Positions 7,964 through 16,797 of a stretch of 64,000 nt of DNA are shown here, one piece after another. The first letter of the stretch is position 1. The number at the start of each line of letters is the position of its first letter. Under the pieces are notes generated by a model, which was given only the letters and a program-made list of their open reading frames with translations, had not been told where the DNA came from and made no database searches. The translations under genes were made by a program, and so were the position numbers. Source of the stretch: Amphritea sp965140695 (GTDB taxonomy: Bacteria > Pseudomonadota > Gammaproteobacteria > Pseudomonadales > Balneatricaceae); assembly GCA_965140695.1 (NCBI GenBank), contig OZ223296.1, positions 482,292-546,291 of the forward strand. Direction: 5' to 3'.

Positions 7964-8887
7964 ATGAGAAAAGGTGTAATGCGCCCCGGTCATATTCAGA
8001 TCCGGGTTTTGGATGTTGAAGAAGCTCTGAAACATTACCGGGATTTGATGGGCCTGATCGAAGTTGAACGTGATAGTCAGGGTCGGGCATACCTCAAAGG
8101 CTGGACTGAAGTCGATAAGTTCTCGGTCGTATTGCGGGAAGCAGACGAGCCCGGCATGGACTTTATGGGTTTTAAAGTGCTGGATAACCAGACACTGGAA
8201 AAACTACATGGCGAACTGGTTGAATATGGCTGTCAGGTTGAAGAGATTCCGGCAGGGGAGTTGAACGGTTGTGGCCGGCGGATTCGTTTCGATTCGCCAA
8301 CCGGGCACATGTTCGAGATCTTTGCTGAAAAAGAGCAAACCGGTAAATGGGGCTTGTCAGCGGTTAATCCTGAAGCCTGGCCTCGTGGCCTGGTCGGTAT
8401 GAAAGCGACCCGTTTCGATCACTGTTTGCTGTATGGACCTAATATTGCTGGCACTCTTGATCTGTTCCGCAATGTACTGGGCTTTGAAATGGCTGAACAG
8501 GTTCTGGACCCTGAAGGTACCCGTATCGCTCAGTTCCTGACTGTGGGGATGAAAGCGCATGACGTGGCATTCATCGAATGTCCTGAACCAGGCAAGCTGC
8601 ACCACGTATCGTTCTTCCTGGAAACCTGGGAAGATGTACTGCGTGCTGCCGACCTTATCTCTATGGGAAATGTTTCTCTGGATATCGGTCCAACCCGTCA
8701 TGGTCTGACACACGGTAAGACAATCTACTTCTTCGATCCATCCGGTAACCGTTCAGAAGTGTTCTGTGGTGGAGATTATCATTATCCGGATCATGAGCCT
8801 GTGACCTGGAAAGCGGAAGATCTCGGTAAGGCGATTTTCTACCATGACCGGGTTCTGAATGAACGCTTCCTGAGCGTTCTGACCTGA
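7964..8887 (+). CDS. dmpB: Catechol 2,3-dioxygenase
   Basis: 307 aa, the same length as XylE/DmpB of Pseudomonas. It cleaves catechol next to the diol to give 2-hydroxymuconic semialdehyde. The Fe(II) ligands fall at the known positions: H153 (FDHCLLYG), H214 (KLHHVSFF) and E265 (RSEVFCGG). Two tandem vicinal-oxygen-chelate domains are present. ATG at 7964 with GAGGAAA upstream. It is co-transcribed with dmpQ, and two stem-loops follow it. Confidence 0.97.
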   Translation: MRKGVMRPGHIQIRVLDVEEALKHYRDLMGLIEVERDSQGRAYLKGWTEVDKFSVVLREADEPGMDFMGFKVLDNQTLEKLHGELVEYGCQVEEIPAGELNGCGRRIRFDSPTGHMFEIFAEKEQTGKWGLSAVNPEAWPRGLVGMKATRFDHCLLYGPNIAGTLDLFRNVLGFEMAEQVLDPEGTRIAQFLTVGMKAHDVAFIECPEPGKLHHVSFFLETWEDVLRAADLISMGNVSLDIGPTRHGLTHGKTIYFFDPSGNRSEVFCGGDYHYPDHEPVTWKAEDLGKAIFYHDRVLNERFLSVLT

Positions 8888-8898
8888 TAATAACTACA

Positions 8899-8972
8899 GG
8901 CCGCTCCGTTATTACAATGTGATGGAGTGGCCATCCCTTTCAGGGGGATTCTTTCAAGGGGTCGCCCTGAAA
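8899..8972 (+). promoter_or_regulatory. Two stem-loops between dmpB and dmpC
   Basis: Stem one: GGCCGCTCC (8899-8907) with GGAGTGGCC (8924-8932), one mismatch. Stem two: TTTCAGGG (8938-8945) with CCCTGAAA (8965-8972). Neither has a long T tract, so they may stabilise the upstream dmpQB mRNA or cause partial termination rather than stop transcription. The remaining 70 bp to dmpC show no clear promoter. Confidence 0.5.
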
Positions 8973-9045
8973 AAGTTCTATTGGCTGTGGTTCTCAATAG
9001 CTGCATTGGCCTGACAAATTATCCTCGAGATTAGCGAGTACAAAC

Positions 9046-10506
9046 ATGAACGAATTTAAAAACTTTATTAATGGTGAATTTGTCACCACCGCCAGCGGCA
9101 AAACATTTGAAAATCGTAATCCGGTCGACAACAGTCTGCTGGGTCTGGTTCATGAAGCCGGTCAGCCTGAGGTTGATGCTGCGGTCAAAGCGGCCAGGGC
9201 GGCAATGAATGGTCCCTGGGGCAAGATGTCTCAGGCAGAACGGATTCAGCTGCTGGATAAAGTCGCCAACAGAATTAATGAGCGCTTTGATGAGTTTCTT
9301 GATGCCGAGTGTAAAGATACCGGTAAGCCTCACAAAATCGCCTCGCATATCGATATTCCCCGGGGCGCCGCTAACTTTAAAGCGTTTTCCGAGACTCTGG
9401 CGAATCACCCTACTGAAGCGTTCAAACTGGATACACCCGATGGTCGTGGCGCGCTGAACTATGGTCACCGTACCCCTAAAGGTGTGATCGCTGTGGTTAG
9501 TCCATGGAACCTGCCACTGCTGCTGATGACCTGGAAAGTGGGGCCGGCACTGGCTTGTGGTAACACAGTTGTTGTTAAACCCTCGGAAGAAACACCAGCA
9601 ACAGCGACTTTGCTGGGTGAAGTGATGAACGAGTGTGGCGTACCGAAAGGCGTGTATAACGTTGTTCATGGTTTTGGTCCTGATTCTGCCGGTGCTTACC
9701 TGACAGAACATCCCGGCGTGAATGCGATCACCTTTACCGGTGAAACCCGTACTGGCGAAATCATTATGCGTGCAGCCTCTGTCGGCTTGCGCAATATCTC
9801 TCTGGAGTGTGGCGGTAAGAACCCCGGTATCGTGTTTGCTGACTGCGATATGGACAAAGCGATCGAAGGTACCATGCGTTCCGCATTTGTTAACTGTGGT
9901 CAGGTGTGCCTTGGTACTGAGCGTGTTTACGTTGAACGTCCTATTTTTGACGAATTTGTTCAGCGCCTGAAAGAGGGTGTTGAAAAACTGAAACTGGGTG
10001 TGCCGGAAGATCCTGAGGTGGACTTTGGCCCTCTGGTCAGCCAGGAACATAAAGAGAAAGTGTTGTCCTACTACCGTCTGGCGGTAGAAGAGGGCGCTAC
10101 CGTTGTGACCGGTGGTGGTGTACCGGAGATGGGAGCAGAGCTGAATGCTGGTGCCTGGGTTGAACCAACTATTTGGACAGATCTGCCTGATGATGCCCGT
10201 GTTGTCCGTGAAGAGGTCTTTGGGCCTTGCTGCCATATCCGTCCGTTTGACACTGAAGAAGAGGTGATCGAGCTGGCTAACGATACTAAATATGGTTTGT
10301 CTGCGGCGATCTGGACAGAAAACTCTGCCCGCGCTTCCCGTGTTGCCGAAGCGATGGATGTGGGTATCGCCTGGGTGAACAGCTGGTTCCTGCGTGATCT
10401 GCGTACCGCATTTGGTGGTGCGAAAGAGTCAGGTATTGGTCGTGAAGGTGGTGTGCATGGCCTGGAGTTTTACACCGAACTGAAGAACGTCTGCATTAAG
10501 CTTTGA
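9046..10506 (+). CDS. dmpC: 2-Hydroxymuconic semialdehyde dehydrogenase
   Basis: 486 aa, exact family length. It oxidises 2-hydroxymuconic semialdehyde with NAD+ to 4-oxalocrotonate (2-hydroxymuconate), the first step of the oxalocrotonate branch. It is a class of aldehyde dehydrogenase: the Glu base in SLECGGKNP and the catalytic Cys in NCGQVCLGT are visible, as is the SPWNLPLLLMTWK cofactor region. ATG at 9046. As no hydrolase gene is present, all ring-cleavage product must pass through this enzyme. Confidence 0.96.
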   Translation: MNEFKNFINGEFVTTASGKTFENRNPVDNSLLGLVHEAGQPEVDAAVKAARAAMNGPWGKMSQAERIQLLDKVANRINERFDEFLDAECKDTGKPHKIASHIDIPRGAANFKAFSETLANHPTEAFKLDTPDGRGALNYGHRTPKGVIAVVSPWNLPLLLMTWKVGPALACGNTVVVKPSEETPATATLLGEVMNECGVPKGVYNVVHGFGPDSAGAYLTEHPGVNAITFTGETRTGEIIMRAASVGLRNISLECGGKNPGIVFADCDMDKAIEGTMRSAFVNCGQVCLGTERVYVERPIFDEFVQRLKEGVEKLKLGVPEDPEVDFGPLVSQEHKEKVLSYYRLAVEEGATVVTGGGVPEMGAELNAGAWVEPTIWTDLPDDARVVREEVFGPCCHIRPFDTEEEVIELANDTKYGLSAAIWTENSARASRVAEAMDVGIAWVNSWFLRDLRTAFGGAKESGIGREGGVHGLEFYTELKNVCIKL

Positions 10507-10621
10507 TGTTATCAAAGAGCGTCGATGTAAAAATGTTGATCTTGTCGAACTAAAGGTTTAACTCAGCCATGCTCAGGTGTTGGTCGTGGCTGAGTTATGC
10601 TGATTGAATAGAGAAAAAACG

Positions 10622-11407
10622 ATGAATAAAGAACAGATTCTCCTGTGCGGTGATGAACTGTACGAAGCGATGACGCAGCGTCATACCCTGCGTCCGTTTA
10701 CTGAACGGTTTAGTGATATCACTATCGAGGATGCTTATAACATCTCTCTGCGAATGATCGAGCGCCGTGTTGCTGCCGGGGAAAAAATCATCGGCAAGAA
10801 GATCGGTGTTACCTCTAAAGCGGTTCAGAGCATGCTTAACGTGCATCAGCCTGATTTTGGTTTTCTGACCGATGCAATGGCTTATTCAGAAGGCCAGGAG
10901 ATGCCGATCAGCGAACAGCTGATGCAGCCAAAAGCGGAAGGCGAAATCGCTTTTATTCTGAAAAAAGATCTGATGGGACCTGGCGTTACCAATGCGGATG
11001 TTCTGGCCGCAACGGATTGCGTTATCCCTTGTTTTGAAGTGGTCGATTCCCGCATTGAAAACTGGAATATCAAAATTCAGGACACGGTTGCGGATAACGC
11101 ATCCTGTGGTCTGTTTATTCTGGGTGATAAAGCGGTCGATCCACGTAAAGTTGACCTGGCAACCTGCGGTATGGTCGTTGAGAAGAACGGCTCTATTATC
11201 TCCACCGGAGCCGGCGCAGCAGCACTGGGTAGCCCGGTGAACTGTGTTGCCTGGTTAGCCAATACACTCGGAGAGTTTGGTATTCCACTTAAGGCTGGCG
11301 AAGTTATTTTGTCTGGCTCGCTGGTCCCTCTTGAGCCAGTTCAGGCAGGGGATCATATGAGTGTCAGTATTGGCGGCATGGGTTCTGCCTCCGTTCGCTT
11401 TGTATAA
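10622..11407 (+). CDS. dmpE: 2-Oxopent-4-enoate hydratase
   Basis: 261 aa. It adds water to 2-hydroxypenta-2,4-dienoate to give 4-hydroxy-2-oxovalerate. It is a paralogue of dmpH further on; the pair share GKKIGVTSKAVQ / GMKMGLTSWAKM and VVDSRI / VIDSRY segments. Assigned as DmpE rather than DmpH by gene order and by the DmpE-like start (QILLCGDELYEAMTQR) and the PDFGFLTDAM segment. The ATG at 10622 is preferred to the in-frame ATG 18 bp upstream by length and alignment. The 115-bp gap before it is where dmpD would normally sit and shows no remnant of that gene. Confidence 0.93.
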   Translation: MNKEQILLCGDELYEAMTQRHTLRPFTERFSDITIEDAYNISLRMIERRVAAGEKIIGKKIGVTSKAVQSMLNVHQPDFGFLTDAMAYSEGQEMPISEQLMQPKAEGEIAFILKKDLMGPGVTNADVLAATDCVIPCFEVVDSRIENWNIKIQDTVADNASCGLFILGDKAVDPRKVDLATCGMVVEKNGSIISTGAGAAALGSPVNCVAWLANTLGEFGIPLKAGEVILSGSLVPLEPVQAGDHMSVSIGGMGSASVRFV

Positions 11408-11463
11408 CGGCCTGATATAACCATTTTGAACGTAAGTTTTCAAAAAAGCTTAGGGTGACATTG

Positions 11464-12375
11464 ATGAGTAAAAAATTAAAAGCAGTGATTATCGGACCGG
11501 GTAATATCGGTACTGATTTGCTGATGAAGATGAAACGGTCTGAGTGGATCGAACCGGTGTGGATGGTGGGTATCGACCCGGAATCCGATGGCCTGAAACG
11601 CGCCCGGGAGATGGGTATTAAAACCACCGCTGAAGGCGTTGATGGGGTGCTGCCGTACGTCATCGAAGATGATATCCGTGTTGCCTTCGATGCCACCTCG
11701 GCCTATGTTCATGCCGAGAACAGCCGCAAGCTGAACGAACTGGGCGTCATCATGATCGACCTGACGCCAGCCGCCATTGGCCCCTTCTGTGTGCCACCTG
11801 TCAACCTGCGGGCACACGCACAAAACCTGGAGATGAACGTCAACATGGTCACCTGCGGTGGCCAGGCAACGATCCCGATGGTCGCCGCTGTGTCCAGCGT
11901 ACAGCCAGTTGAGTACGGTGAAATTATCGCCACCGTCTCTTCTAAGTCTGCTGGCCCTGGTACCCGTAAAAATATCGATGAATTTACCCGCACCACCGCC
12001 GGTGCGGTCGAGAAGGTTGGCGGCGCGAAAAAAGGTAAAGCGATCATCATTATCAACCCCGCTGAGCCACCGTTGATGATGCGCGACACCGTGCACTGTC
12101 TCACCGAAGGCGAGCCGGATCAGGCCGCGATTACCGCCTCCGTTCACGCCATGGTGAAAGAGGTGCAGAAATATGTACCCGGTTATCACCTGGTCAACGG
12201 TCCGGTATTTGATGGCAACCGCGTCTCCATGTTTATGGAAGTGGAAGGTCTGGGTGATTATCTGCCGAAGTATGCCGGCAACCTGGACATCATGACCGCA
12301 GCAGGACTGCGCACCGCCGAGATGTTTGCGGAAGAAGCCGCTAACGGCAACATTACCCTGCCAGCACGCGGCTAA
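11464..12375 (+). CDS. dmpF: Acetaldehyde dehydrogenase (acylating)
   Basis: 303 aa. Oxidises acetaldehyde to acetyl-CoA with NAD+ and CoA. The nucleotide-binding motif IIGPGNIGTDL (residues ~9-19) and the catalytic cysteine C131 (MVTCGGQATIP) are clear. In this family the enzyme forms a tight complex with the aldolase DmpG, and acetaldehyde is channelled between them; dmpG follows after 15 bp. The ATG at 11464 gives the family start MSKKLKAVIIGPG. Confidence 0.96.
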   Translation: MSKKLKAVIIGPGNIGTDLLMKMKRSEWIEPVWMVGIDPESDGLKRAREMGIKTTAEGVDGVLPYVIEDDIRVAFDATSAYVHAENSRKLNELGVIMIDLTPAAIGPFCVPPVNLRAHAQNLEMNVNMVTCGGQATIPMVAAVSSVQPVEYGEIIATVSSKSAGPGTRKNIDEFTRTTAGAVEKVGGAKKGKAIIIINPAEPPLMMRDTVHCLTEGEPDQAAITASVHAMVKEVQKYVPGYHLVNGPVFDGNRVSMFMEVEGLGDYLPKYAGNLDIMTAAGLRTAEMFAEEAANGNITLPARG

Positions 12376-12390
12376 GTGGAGGAGAAAAAG

Positions 12391-13419
12391 ATGAATCTGA
12401 AAGGTAAAAAAGTAGTCCTCCATGACATGAGTCTGCGGGACGGTATGCACGCCAAACGTCACCAGATCTCGCTGGAGCAGATGGTGAATGTCGCCACGGC
12501 ACTGGATGAAGCGGGTATGCCCCTGATCGAAGTCACCCACGGTGATGGATTAGGTGGCACCTCGGTGAACTACGGTTTCCCAGCGCACAGCGATGAAGAG
12601 TATCTCGGTGCGGTGATTCCGAAACTGAAAAACGCCAAAGTCTCCGCCCTGCTGTTGCCTGGGATTGGAACGGTCGATCACCTGCGCATGGCGAAAGATC
12701 TGGGTGTGAATACCATCCGGGTGGCCAGCCACTGTACCGAAGCCGATGTCACTGAACAGCATATCGGTCTGGCCGCCAAGCTGGAGATGGATACCGTCGG
12801 TTTCCTGATGATGGCGCACATGGCCAGCCCGGAGAAAATTCTCGAGCAGGCGCGGCTGATGGTCTCTTATGGCGCCAACTGCATCTACTGCACCGATTCC
12901 GCCGGTTACATGCTGCCGGATGAAGTGACCGAGAAGATCGGTCTGTTACGGGCGGAGCTGGACGCCTCTATTGAGGTGGGTTTCCACGGCCACCACAACA
13001 TGGGCATGGCCGTCGCCAACTCCCTGGCGGCAATCGATGCTGGTGCTATCCGGATTGATGGCTCGGTGGCAGGCCTGGGTGCCGGTGCCGGTAACACACC
13101 ACTGGAAGTACTGGTGGCCACTCTGGTGCGGATGGAAGCGGACCATGGCATCGATCTGTACAAGATTATGGATGTCGCGGAAGACCTGATCGTACCGATG
13201 ATGGATCAGCCGATCCGTGTCGATCGTGACGCGCTGACACTGGGCTTTGCGGGTGTTTACTCCTCGTTCCTGCTGTTTGCGAAACGGGCGGAAGCGAAGT
13301 ATGGCATTCAGGCACGGGATATTCTGGTAGAGCTGGGTCGTCGCGGCACTGTCGGCGGACAAGAAGATATGATTGAAGACCTGGCACTGACCATGGCAAA
13401 AGAGAAGGGGTTAATCTGA
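12391..13419 (+). CDS. dmpG: 4-Hydroxy-2-oxovalerate aldolase
   Basis: 342 aa. Splits 4-hydroxy-2-oxovalerate into pyruvate and acetaldehyde. It belongs to the HMGL-like TIM-barrel metal aldolases: the SLRDGMH motif near residue 13-19 and the metal-binding HGHHNMG are visible. ATG at 12391 after GGAGGAG. Its TGA stop shares one base with the dmpH ATG, which points to coupled translation. Confidence 0.96.
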   Translation: MNLKGKKVVLHDMSLRDGMHAKRHQISLEQMVNVATALDEAGMPLIEVTHGDGLGGTSVNYGFPAHSDEEYLGAVIPKLKNAKVSALLLPGIGTVDHLRMAKDLGVNTIRVASHCTEADVTEQHIGLAAKLEMDTVGFLMMAHMASPEKILEQARLMVSYGANCIYCTDSAGYMLPDEVTEKIGLLRAELDASIEVGFHGHHNMGMAVANSLAAIDAGAIRIDGSVAGLGAGAGNTPLEVLVATLVRMEADHGIDLYKIMDVAEDLIVPMMDQPIRVDRDALTLGFAGVYSSFLLFAKRAEAKYGIQARDILVELGRRGTVGGQEDMIEDLALTMAKEKGLI

Positions 13420-14225
13420 TGGCTGACGTTCAGGAAAATAAACTAACACAATCACAGATCGAAGAGCTGGCGGTCCATCTGGAAAACGCAGAGCTGGAGG
13501 CGTACGAAGTCACCAAGATTACTGACGACTACCCGGAGATGACCTACAAGGATGCATTTGATATCCAGTGGGAGATTCGTCGCCGTAAAGAGGCGCGGGG
13601 CAACAAGATTGTTGGTATGAAGATGGGCCTGACCTCCTGGGCTAAAATGTCTCAGATGGGTGTAGAGCATCCCTGCTATGGTTTTCTTGCGGATTACTTC
13701 TCTGTACCGGAAGGCGGCGAGATTAAGCATGATGAACTGATCCATCCGAAGATCGAAGCGGAACTGGCCTTTGTGACCAAAGCGCCGCTGAAAGGTCCGG
13801 GTATCCATATTGGTGATGTACTGCGTGCAACCGATTTCGTGATGCCTGCGGTAGAAGTGATCGACTCCCGTTATAAGGATTTCAAGTTTGACCTTAAATC
13901 CGTTATTGCGGATAACTCATCTTCAACCCGCTTTATCACTGGCGGTCGTATGGCTGATGTTGCCGACCTGGACCTGAAAACTCTGGGTGTGGTCATGGAG
14001 ATCAATGGCGAGGTTGTTGAAGTGGGTGCCGGTGCTGCCGTACTGGGGCATCCTGCATCTTCTGTGGCCATGTTGGCAAATATGCTCGGCGAGCGTGGTG
14101 AAGAGCTGCCAGCAGGTAGCTTTATCATGATTGGCGCGATTACCGCTGCAGTACAGGTTAATAAGGGCGACTCTTTCTGTGTTCGCTATCAGGACCTGGG
14201 CACTATTAGTGGTAAATTCGTGTAA
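13419..14225 (+). CDS. dmpH: 4-Oxalocrotonate decarboxylase
   Basis: 268 aa. Decarboxylates 2-oxo-3-hexenedioate to 2-hydroxypentadienoate, which DmpE then hydrates; DmpH and DmpE act as a complex in Pseudomonas. Assigned as DmpH by gene order after dmpG and by sequence features such as WEIRRRKEARGNKIVGMKMG and HPKIEAELAF. It starts within the dmpG stop codon (TGATG). A GC-rich hairpin follows it. Confidence 0.94.
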   Translation: MADVQENKLTQSQIEELAVHLENAELEAYEVTKITDDYPEMTYKDAFDIQWEIRRRKEARGNKIVGMKMGLTSWAKMSQMGVEHPCYGFLADYFSVPEGGEIKHDELIHPKIEAELAFVTKAPLKGPGIHIGDVLRATDFVMPAVEVIDSRYKDFKFDLKSVIADNSSSTRFITGGRMADVADLDLKTLGVVMEINGEVVEVGAGAAVLGHPASSVAMLANMLGERGEELPAGSFIMIGAITAAVQVNKGDSFCVRYQDLGTISGKFV

Positions 14226-14256
14226 ACGGACGCCTCAGATGTTCATGTAATAAAAT

Positions 14257-14280
14257 AGCGGCCCCATCATTGGGGCTGCT
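14257..14280 (+). terminator. Hairpin after dmpH, weak terminator or attenuator
   Basis: Stem AGCGGCCCCA (14257-14266) with TGGGGCTGCT (14271-14280), one G-T pair, TCAT loop, followed by TTATGTG. The T tract is short, so some transcripts probably read on into the ABM gene and dmpI. Confidence 0.6.
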
Positions 14281-14324
14281 TTATGTGTAGCGTTAATTGA
14301 GAGTGAGCAATTGGGAGTTTTGTC

Positions 14325-14906
14325 ATGGCAGATAGCTGTATTCAGAAGCAACTGACAGAACCGGGTCAGGAAGGACCGGTTACCGTGAGTATTTCCCGAA
14401 AAGTGAAACCGGGTCGTGAAGCAGACTATGAAGCCTGGATTTCAGGTGTGATTGATGCGGCATCTGAATATCCAGGCCACCAGGGCAGTAACGTGCTGCG
14501 TCCAACGGCGGCGACAGGTAATCATTACGTGCTGATCTATCGGTTTGATAATTATGAACATTGTCAGAACTGGGAAAATTCCGAACTGCGTAAATCGTGG
14601 CTAGATAAGCTGGACCCCCTGATTGAAGGTGAGGCGGAGGTTCAGCGCGGAACGGGTTTGGAGTTCTGGTTTGAGCTGCCGGAGCTGCCTGTCAATAAGC
14701 ATCCATCACCTCATAAGATGGCGCTGGTGCTGATAAGCGTTGTTTATGTGCTGGTGATTATGCTTAATATGTTGCTCGCTCCTGTGCTGGTTGACGCTAA
14801 TCTGTGGTTAAGAAGCGCTGTCATCGTTATTCTGCAGGTGCTGTTAATGACCTATCTGGTTATGCCCCGGGTGACCCGTCTGTTGCATAGCTGGCTATTC
14901 AAGTGA
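14325..14906 (+). CDS. ABM-domain protein with two C-terminal membrane segments
   Basis: 193 aa. Residues ~17-115 form an antibiotic-biosynthesis-monooxygenase-like (dimeric ferredoxin-fold) domain (VTVSISRKVKPGREADYEAWISG). Residues ~130-185 contain two hydrophobic segments, so the domain is tethered to the inner membrane facing the cytoplasm. Membrane-anchored ABM proteins are known, but no function is established. Cofactor-free ABM enzymes can oxidise quinols, so a link to catechol or quinone chemistry is possible but speculative. It lies between dmpH and dmpI, only 10 bp before dmpI. Confidence 0.8.
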   Translation: MADSCIQKQLTEPGQEGPVTVSISRKVKPGREADYEAWISGVIDAASEYPGHQGSNVLRPTAATGNHYVLIYRFDNYEHCQNWENSELRKSWLDKLDPLIEGEAEVQRGTGLEFWFELPELPVNKHPSPHKMALVLISVVYVLVIMLNMLLAPVLVDANLWLRSAVIVILQVLLMTYLVMPRVTRLLHSWLFK

Positions 14907-14916
14907 GGATGTATTA

Positions 14917-15108
14917 ATGCCAATCGTAACGGTTAGTATGATGGAAGGCCGCTCTGACGAAATGAAAGAGTTGATGATTGATGAAGTCAGTGAGGCCATT
15001 GCGCGCTCTTTAGACGCGCCAAAAGAAAGTGTGCGTGTATTGATTTATGAGATGCCTAAACAACATTTCGGTATCGGCGGGCAATCCGCTAAGAAGCTTG
15101 GTAAATAA
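14917..15108 (+). CDS. dmpI: 4-Oxalocrotonate tautomerase
   Basis: 63 codons, 62 residues after loss of Met. Converts the enol 2-hydroxymuconate to the 2-oxo form used by DmpH. The key residues sit at the classic positions of the mature protein: Pro1 (catalytic base), Arg11, Arg39 and Phe50. It forms a hexamer in characterised members. It is the last gene of the lower pathway and is followed by a strong terminator. Placing it after the ABM gene rather than directly after dmpH is unusual. Confidence 0.95.
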   Translation: MPIVTVSMMEGRSDEMKELMIDEVSEAIARSLDAPKESVRVLIYEMPKQHFGIGGQSAKKLGK

Positions 15109-15123
15109 GCCAAAACTGCCTAT

Positions 15124-15148
15124 AAAACCTCCTGCGGGAGGTTTTTTT
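15124..15148 (+). terminator. Rho-independent terminator ending the phenol pathway
   Basis: Perfect 9-bp stem AAAACCTCC (15124-15132) and GGAGGTTTT (15137-15145) with a TGCG loop and a T tract. Confidence 0.92.
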
Positions 15149-15188
15149 ATTGTTAGGGTTTTATCTTCGTCCGGAAGGACAATAAAAC

Positions 15189-16571
15189 GTGAAAGCGGTG
15201 CTATCATGTGGCCCTTTTAATTATATCGGGCCCTGTATAACCGTGAAGCCAGATCTCCTCAATGATGACATCCGACCTACGCTGATTAAGATGACATTGC
15301 CGATGATGCTCGGCATCGTCAGTCTTATGTTGTTCAATGTGGCCGATAGCTACTTTGTCAGTCAGTTGGGCACTGCGCAGCTGGCCGCACTGGGATTTAC
15401 CTTTCCGGTCTCGTTTACTGTGATTAGCCTGTCTATCGGCCTCAGTGTTGGCACCTCAGCGACGATCGCGCAGTTAATCGGGGCGGGTGATACGGGCAAA
15501 GCACGTCAACTGACCACCGATAATCTATTACTCACCAGTTTGCTTATGGTGGTAATAGCGGTCTCTGCATTCATGGTGATCGATCCGCTGTTCCGCTTAC
15601 TGGGCGCGGGTGATGAGTTGATGCCATATATTCACAGTTATATGTCGGTTTGGTTTTTCGGCTCGATCTTTTACATGCTGATCATGGTGTCTAACAGCTC
15701 TTTGCGTGCCACAGGAGACACTAAAACCCCGGCTGTGCTGATGGGGTGCTCCTCTTTGCTGAATATGGCGCTGGATCCGCTACTTATTTTTGGCTGGGGA
15801 CCGTTTCCCGGAATGGGGATTCAGGGGGCCGCGATCGCCAGTCTGATCGCCTGGAGCCTGACGGCTCTGGTTGCTTTAGTTAATTTGTACTGGCGAAAGG
15901 GCCTGCTCGTTCTGCGGATTGAATCGCTCCATGCTGCTGTGCAGCACTGGCTTGTGGTGATGAAAATTGGTTTCCCTGCCGCGCTGTCTAATATGATGAC
16001 GCCGGTCGCCGCCGGTATTATGACGGCGGTTGTTGCCACGCATGGACCTGAAGCAGTGGCCGCTTTCGGTGTCGGCAGTCGACTGGAGTCGCTTTCGTTG
16101 CTGGTCAATCTGGCACTGTCTATGACATTGCCGCCTTTTATCAGTCAGAATTTCGGCCGGGGACAAGTGAAGCGTGTCAGCGGTGCTTATCACGTTGCCG
16201 TGAAGTTTGCGCTACTCTGGCAGGCACTGATATATCTGCTGTTGTTCATTTTCGCTGGCGGCATTGGTTCACTGTTCAGCGACCAGCAGGAGGTGATCGG
16301 GCTGATCAGCTTATGGATTCTCATTGTGCCTCTGGGGTTTGGCTTTCAGGCGGTGACCTTTCTGACTGCGTCTGGTTTTAATGCGGTGCATCAGCCATTG
16401 ATGGCGATGCGGATCAGCATCATCAGATTGTTTCTTCTCTACGTGCCGCTGGGTTTTACCGGGAATTATATCGCTGGTCTGTCAGGTATGTTTATCGGTT
16501 TTGTGATCGCCAATGTATGCACTGCAACAATGGCTTTCCTATGGATGCGTAAGCATTTGAGGTGTCTTTAA
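15189..16571 (+). CDS. MATE-family multidrug efflux transporter
   Basis: 460 aa with about twelve hydrophobic segments in two repeated halves (TLPMMLGIVSLMLFNVADSYFVSQLG in half one; the MKIGFPAALSNMMTPVAAG region in half two), as in NorM/DinF proteins that export drugs by Na+ or H+ antiport. The GTG at 15189 has GGAAGGA nine bases ahead; a GTG at 15243 would give a more typical N-terminus but lacks a clear ribosome site. Substrate unknown. It lies just after the phenol cluster and could export aromatic toxins, but nothing in the sequence shows this. Confidence 0.88.
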   Translation: MKAVLSCGPFNYIGPCITVKPDLLNDDIRPTLIKMTLPMMLGIVSLMLFNVADSYFVSQLGTAQLAALGFTFPVSFTVISLSIGLSVGTSATIAQLIGAGDTGKARQLTTDNLLLTSLLMVVIAVSAFMVIDPLFRLLGAGDELMPYIHSYMSVWFFGSIFYMLIMVSNSSLRATGDTKTPAVLMGCSSLLNMALDPLLIFGWGPFPGMGIQGAAIASLIAWSLTALVALVNLYWRKGLLVLRIESLHAAVQHWLVVMKIGFPAALSNMMTPVAAGIMTAVVATHGPEAVAAFGVGSRLESLSLLVNLALSMTLPPFISQNFGRGQVKRVSGAYHVAVKFALLWQALIYLLLFIFAGGIGSLFSDQQEVIGLISLWILIVPLGFGFQAVTFLTASGFNAVHQPLMAMRISIIRLFLLYVPLGFTGNYIAGLSGMFIGFVIANVCTATMAFLWMRKHLRCL

Positions 16572-16628
16572 AAACTTTGACTTCGTTAGAAATAGTTGTA
16601 TCGTGTCTTAAGCCTGTAACAGATGAAA

Positions 16629-16674
16629 GGTACTCTTCAGTACCGTTATATGTAATATATGTAATATATGTAAC
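16629..16674 (+). repeat. Hairpin and triple 9-bp repeat upstream of phaB
   Basis: A small dyad, GGTAC-tcttca-GTACC (16629-16644), is followed by three tandem copies of ATATGTAA(T/C) at 16648-16656, 16657-16665 and 16666-16674. They lie in a strongly AT-rich 226-bp leader between the MATE gene and phaB. The leader must hold the phaB promoter, but I cannot fix its -35 and -10. Confidence 0.6.
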
Positions 16675-16797
16675 TAAACGAAAGTCATATTACTACTTTT
16701 GTTTATTAGCTATATCATCTGCGGCACAACTAATAATAATTCAAATAATAACGATAAATCGAAACAACAAATCTCAAGAAGCAAAGGGGACGCGAGC

